Source of the DNA: an uncultured Planctomycetaceae bacterium | GTDB taxonomy: Bacteria; Planctomycetota; Planctomycetia; Planctomycetales; Planctomycetaceae | Direction of reading: 5' to 3' | Assembly: GCA_937952455.1 (NCBI GenBank) | Contig: CALFYU010000242.1 | Coordinates: 1-14,623 of the forward strand | Length of the DNA: 14,623 bases | In this document: in pieces, positions 14,552-14,623 of the stretch | Layout: every line of letters begins with the position of its first letter | How positions within the stretch are numbered: the first letter of the stretch is position 1 | Program-made: the position numbers and the translations under genes | Notes under the pieces: generated by a model | Seen by the model: only the letters and a program-made list of their open reading frames with translations | What the model was told of the DNA's origin: nothing | Databases searched by the model: none

Positions 14552-14623
14552 AACGTGATACCCTGTGTATTAACGGATTCTACTCTGTATACCCTTGTCT
14601 TAACTTCGCGCTGTGGTAATAGG

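Overview
The window is one strand of a flagellar gene cluster, about 14 kb long, with every recognisable gene on the + strand. It opens inside the 3' end of fliJ and continues motE-like – fliK – flgD – flgE – flbD – motA – motB – fliL – fliN/fliY-like – fliO – fliP – fliQ – (35-codon membrane ORF) – fliR – flhB. An unrelated small antibiotic-biosynthesis-monooxygenase (ABM) family gene then closes the window. Two membrane-type FlbD/MotA/MotB proteins, moderately high GC, frequent GTG starts and several genes without an obvious Shine-Dalgarno sequence fit a planctomycete (Planctomycetota). Further support comes from an EF-hand-like insertion in FliR and from palindromic repeats built on GGGTGCCACTGGC. 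The phylum is an inference from gene content, not something I could test here.

Layout. Positions 1-872 hold the rod/export accessory genes fliJ (partial) and a motE-like gene, overlapping by 7 bp. Positions 957-5366 encode hook construction: FliK (length control), a short FlgD (hook cap scaffold) and FlgE (hook subunit). Positions 5415-8963 encode the motor: FlbD, MotA, MotB, FliL and a FliN-type switch protein. Positions 9047-13928 encode the flagellar type III export gate: FliO, FliP, FliQ, FliR and FlhB. Together these genes would make the export gate, secrete and measure the hook, and power and switch the motor. Missing from this stretch are fliM, expected between fliL and fliN, and flhA, expected after flhB.

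The most unusual features are the following. (1) The FliN-type protein carries three FliM-like LSQDEIDALL motifs on a long flexible arm, in a locus lacking fliM. (2) FliR carries an extra ~55-residue segment with a canonical EF-hand calcium loop. (3) A 35-codon single-pass membrane ORF lies between fliQ and fliR. (4) A 247-bp element with 31-bp near-perfect terminal inverted repeats and a nested hairpin splits fliP from fliQ. (5) Two related double-hairpin repeats (REPIN-like) lie after fliR and after the ABM gene. (6) FlhB has NPTE where NPTH is usual at its self-cleavage site, and MotB lacks the usual peptidoglycan-binding Asp of its OmpA-like domain.
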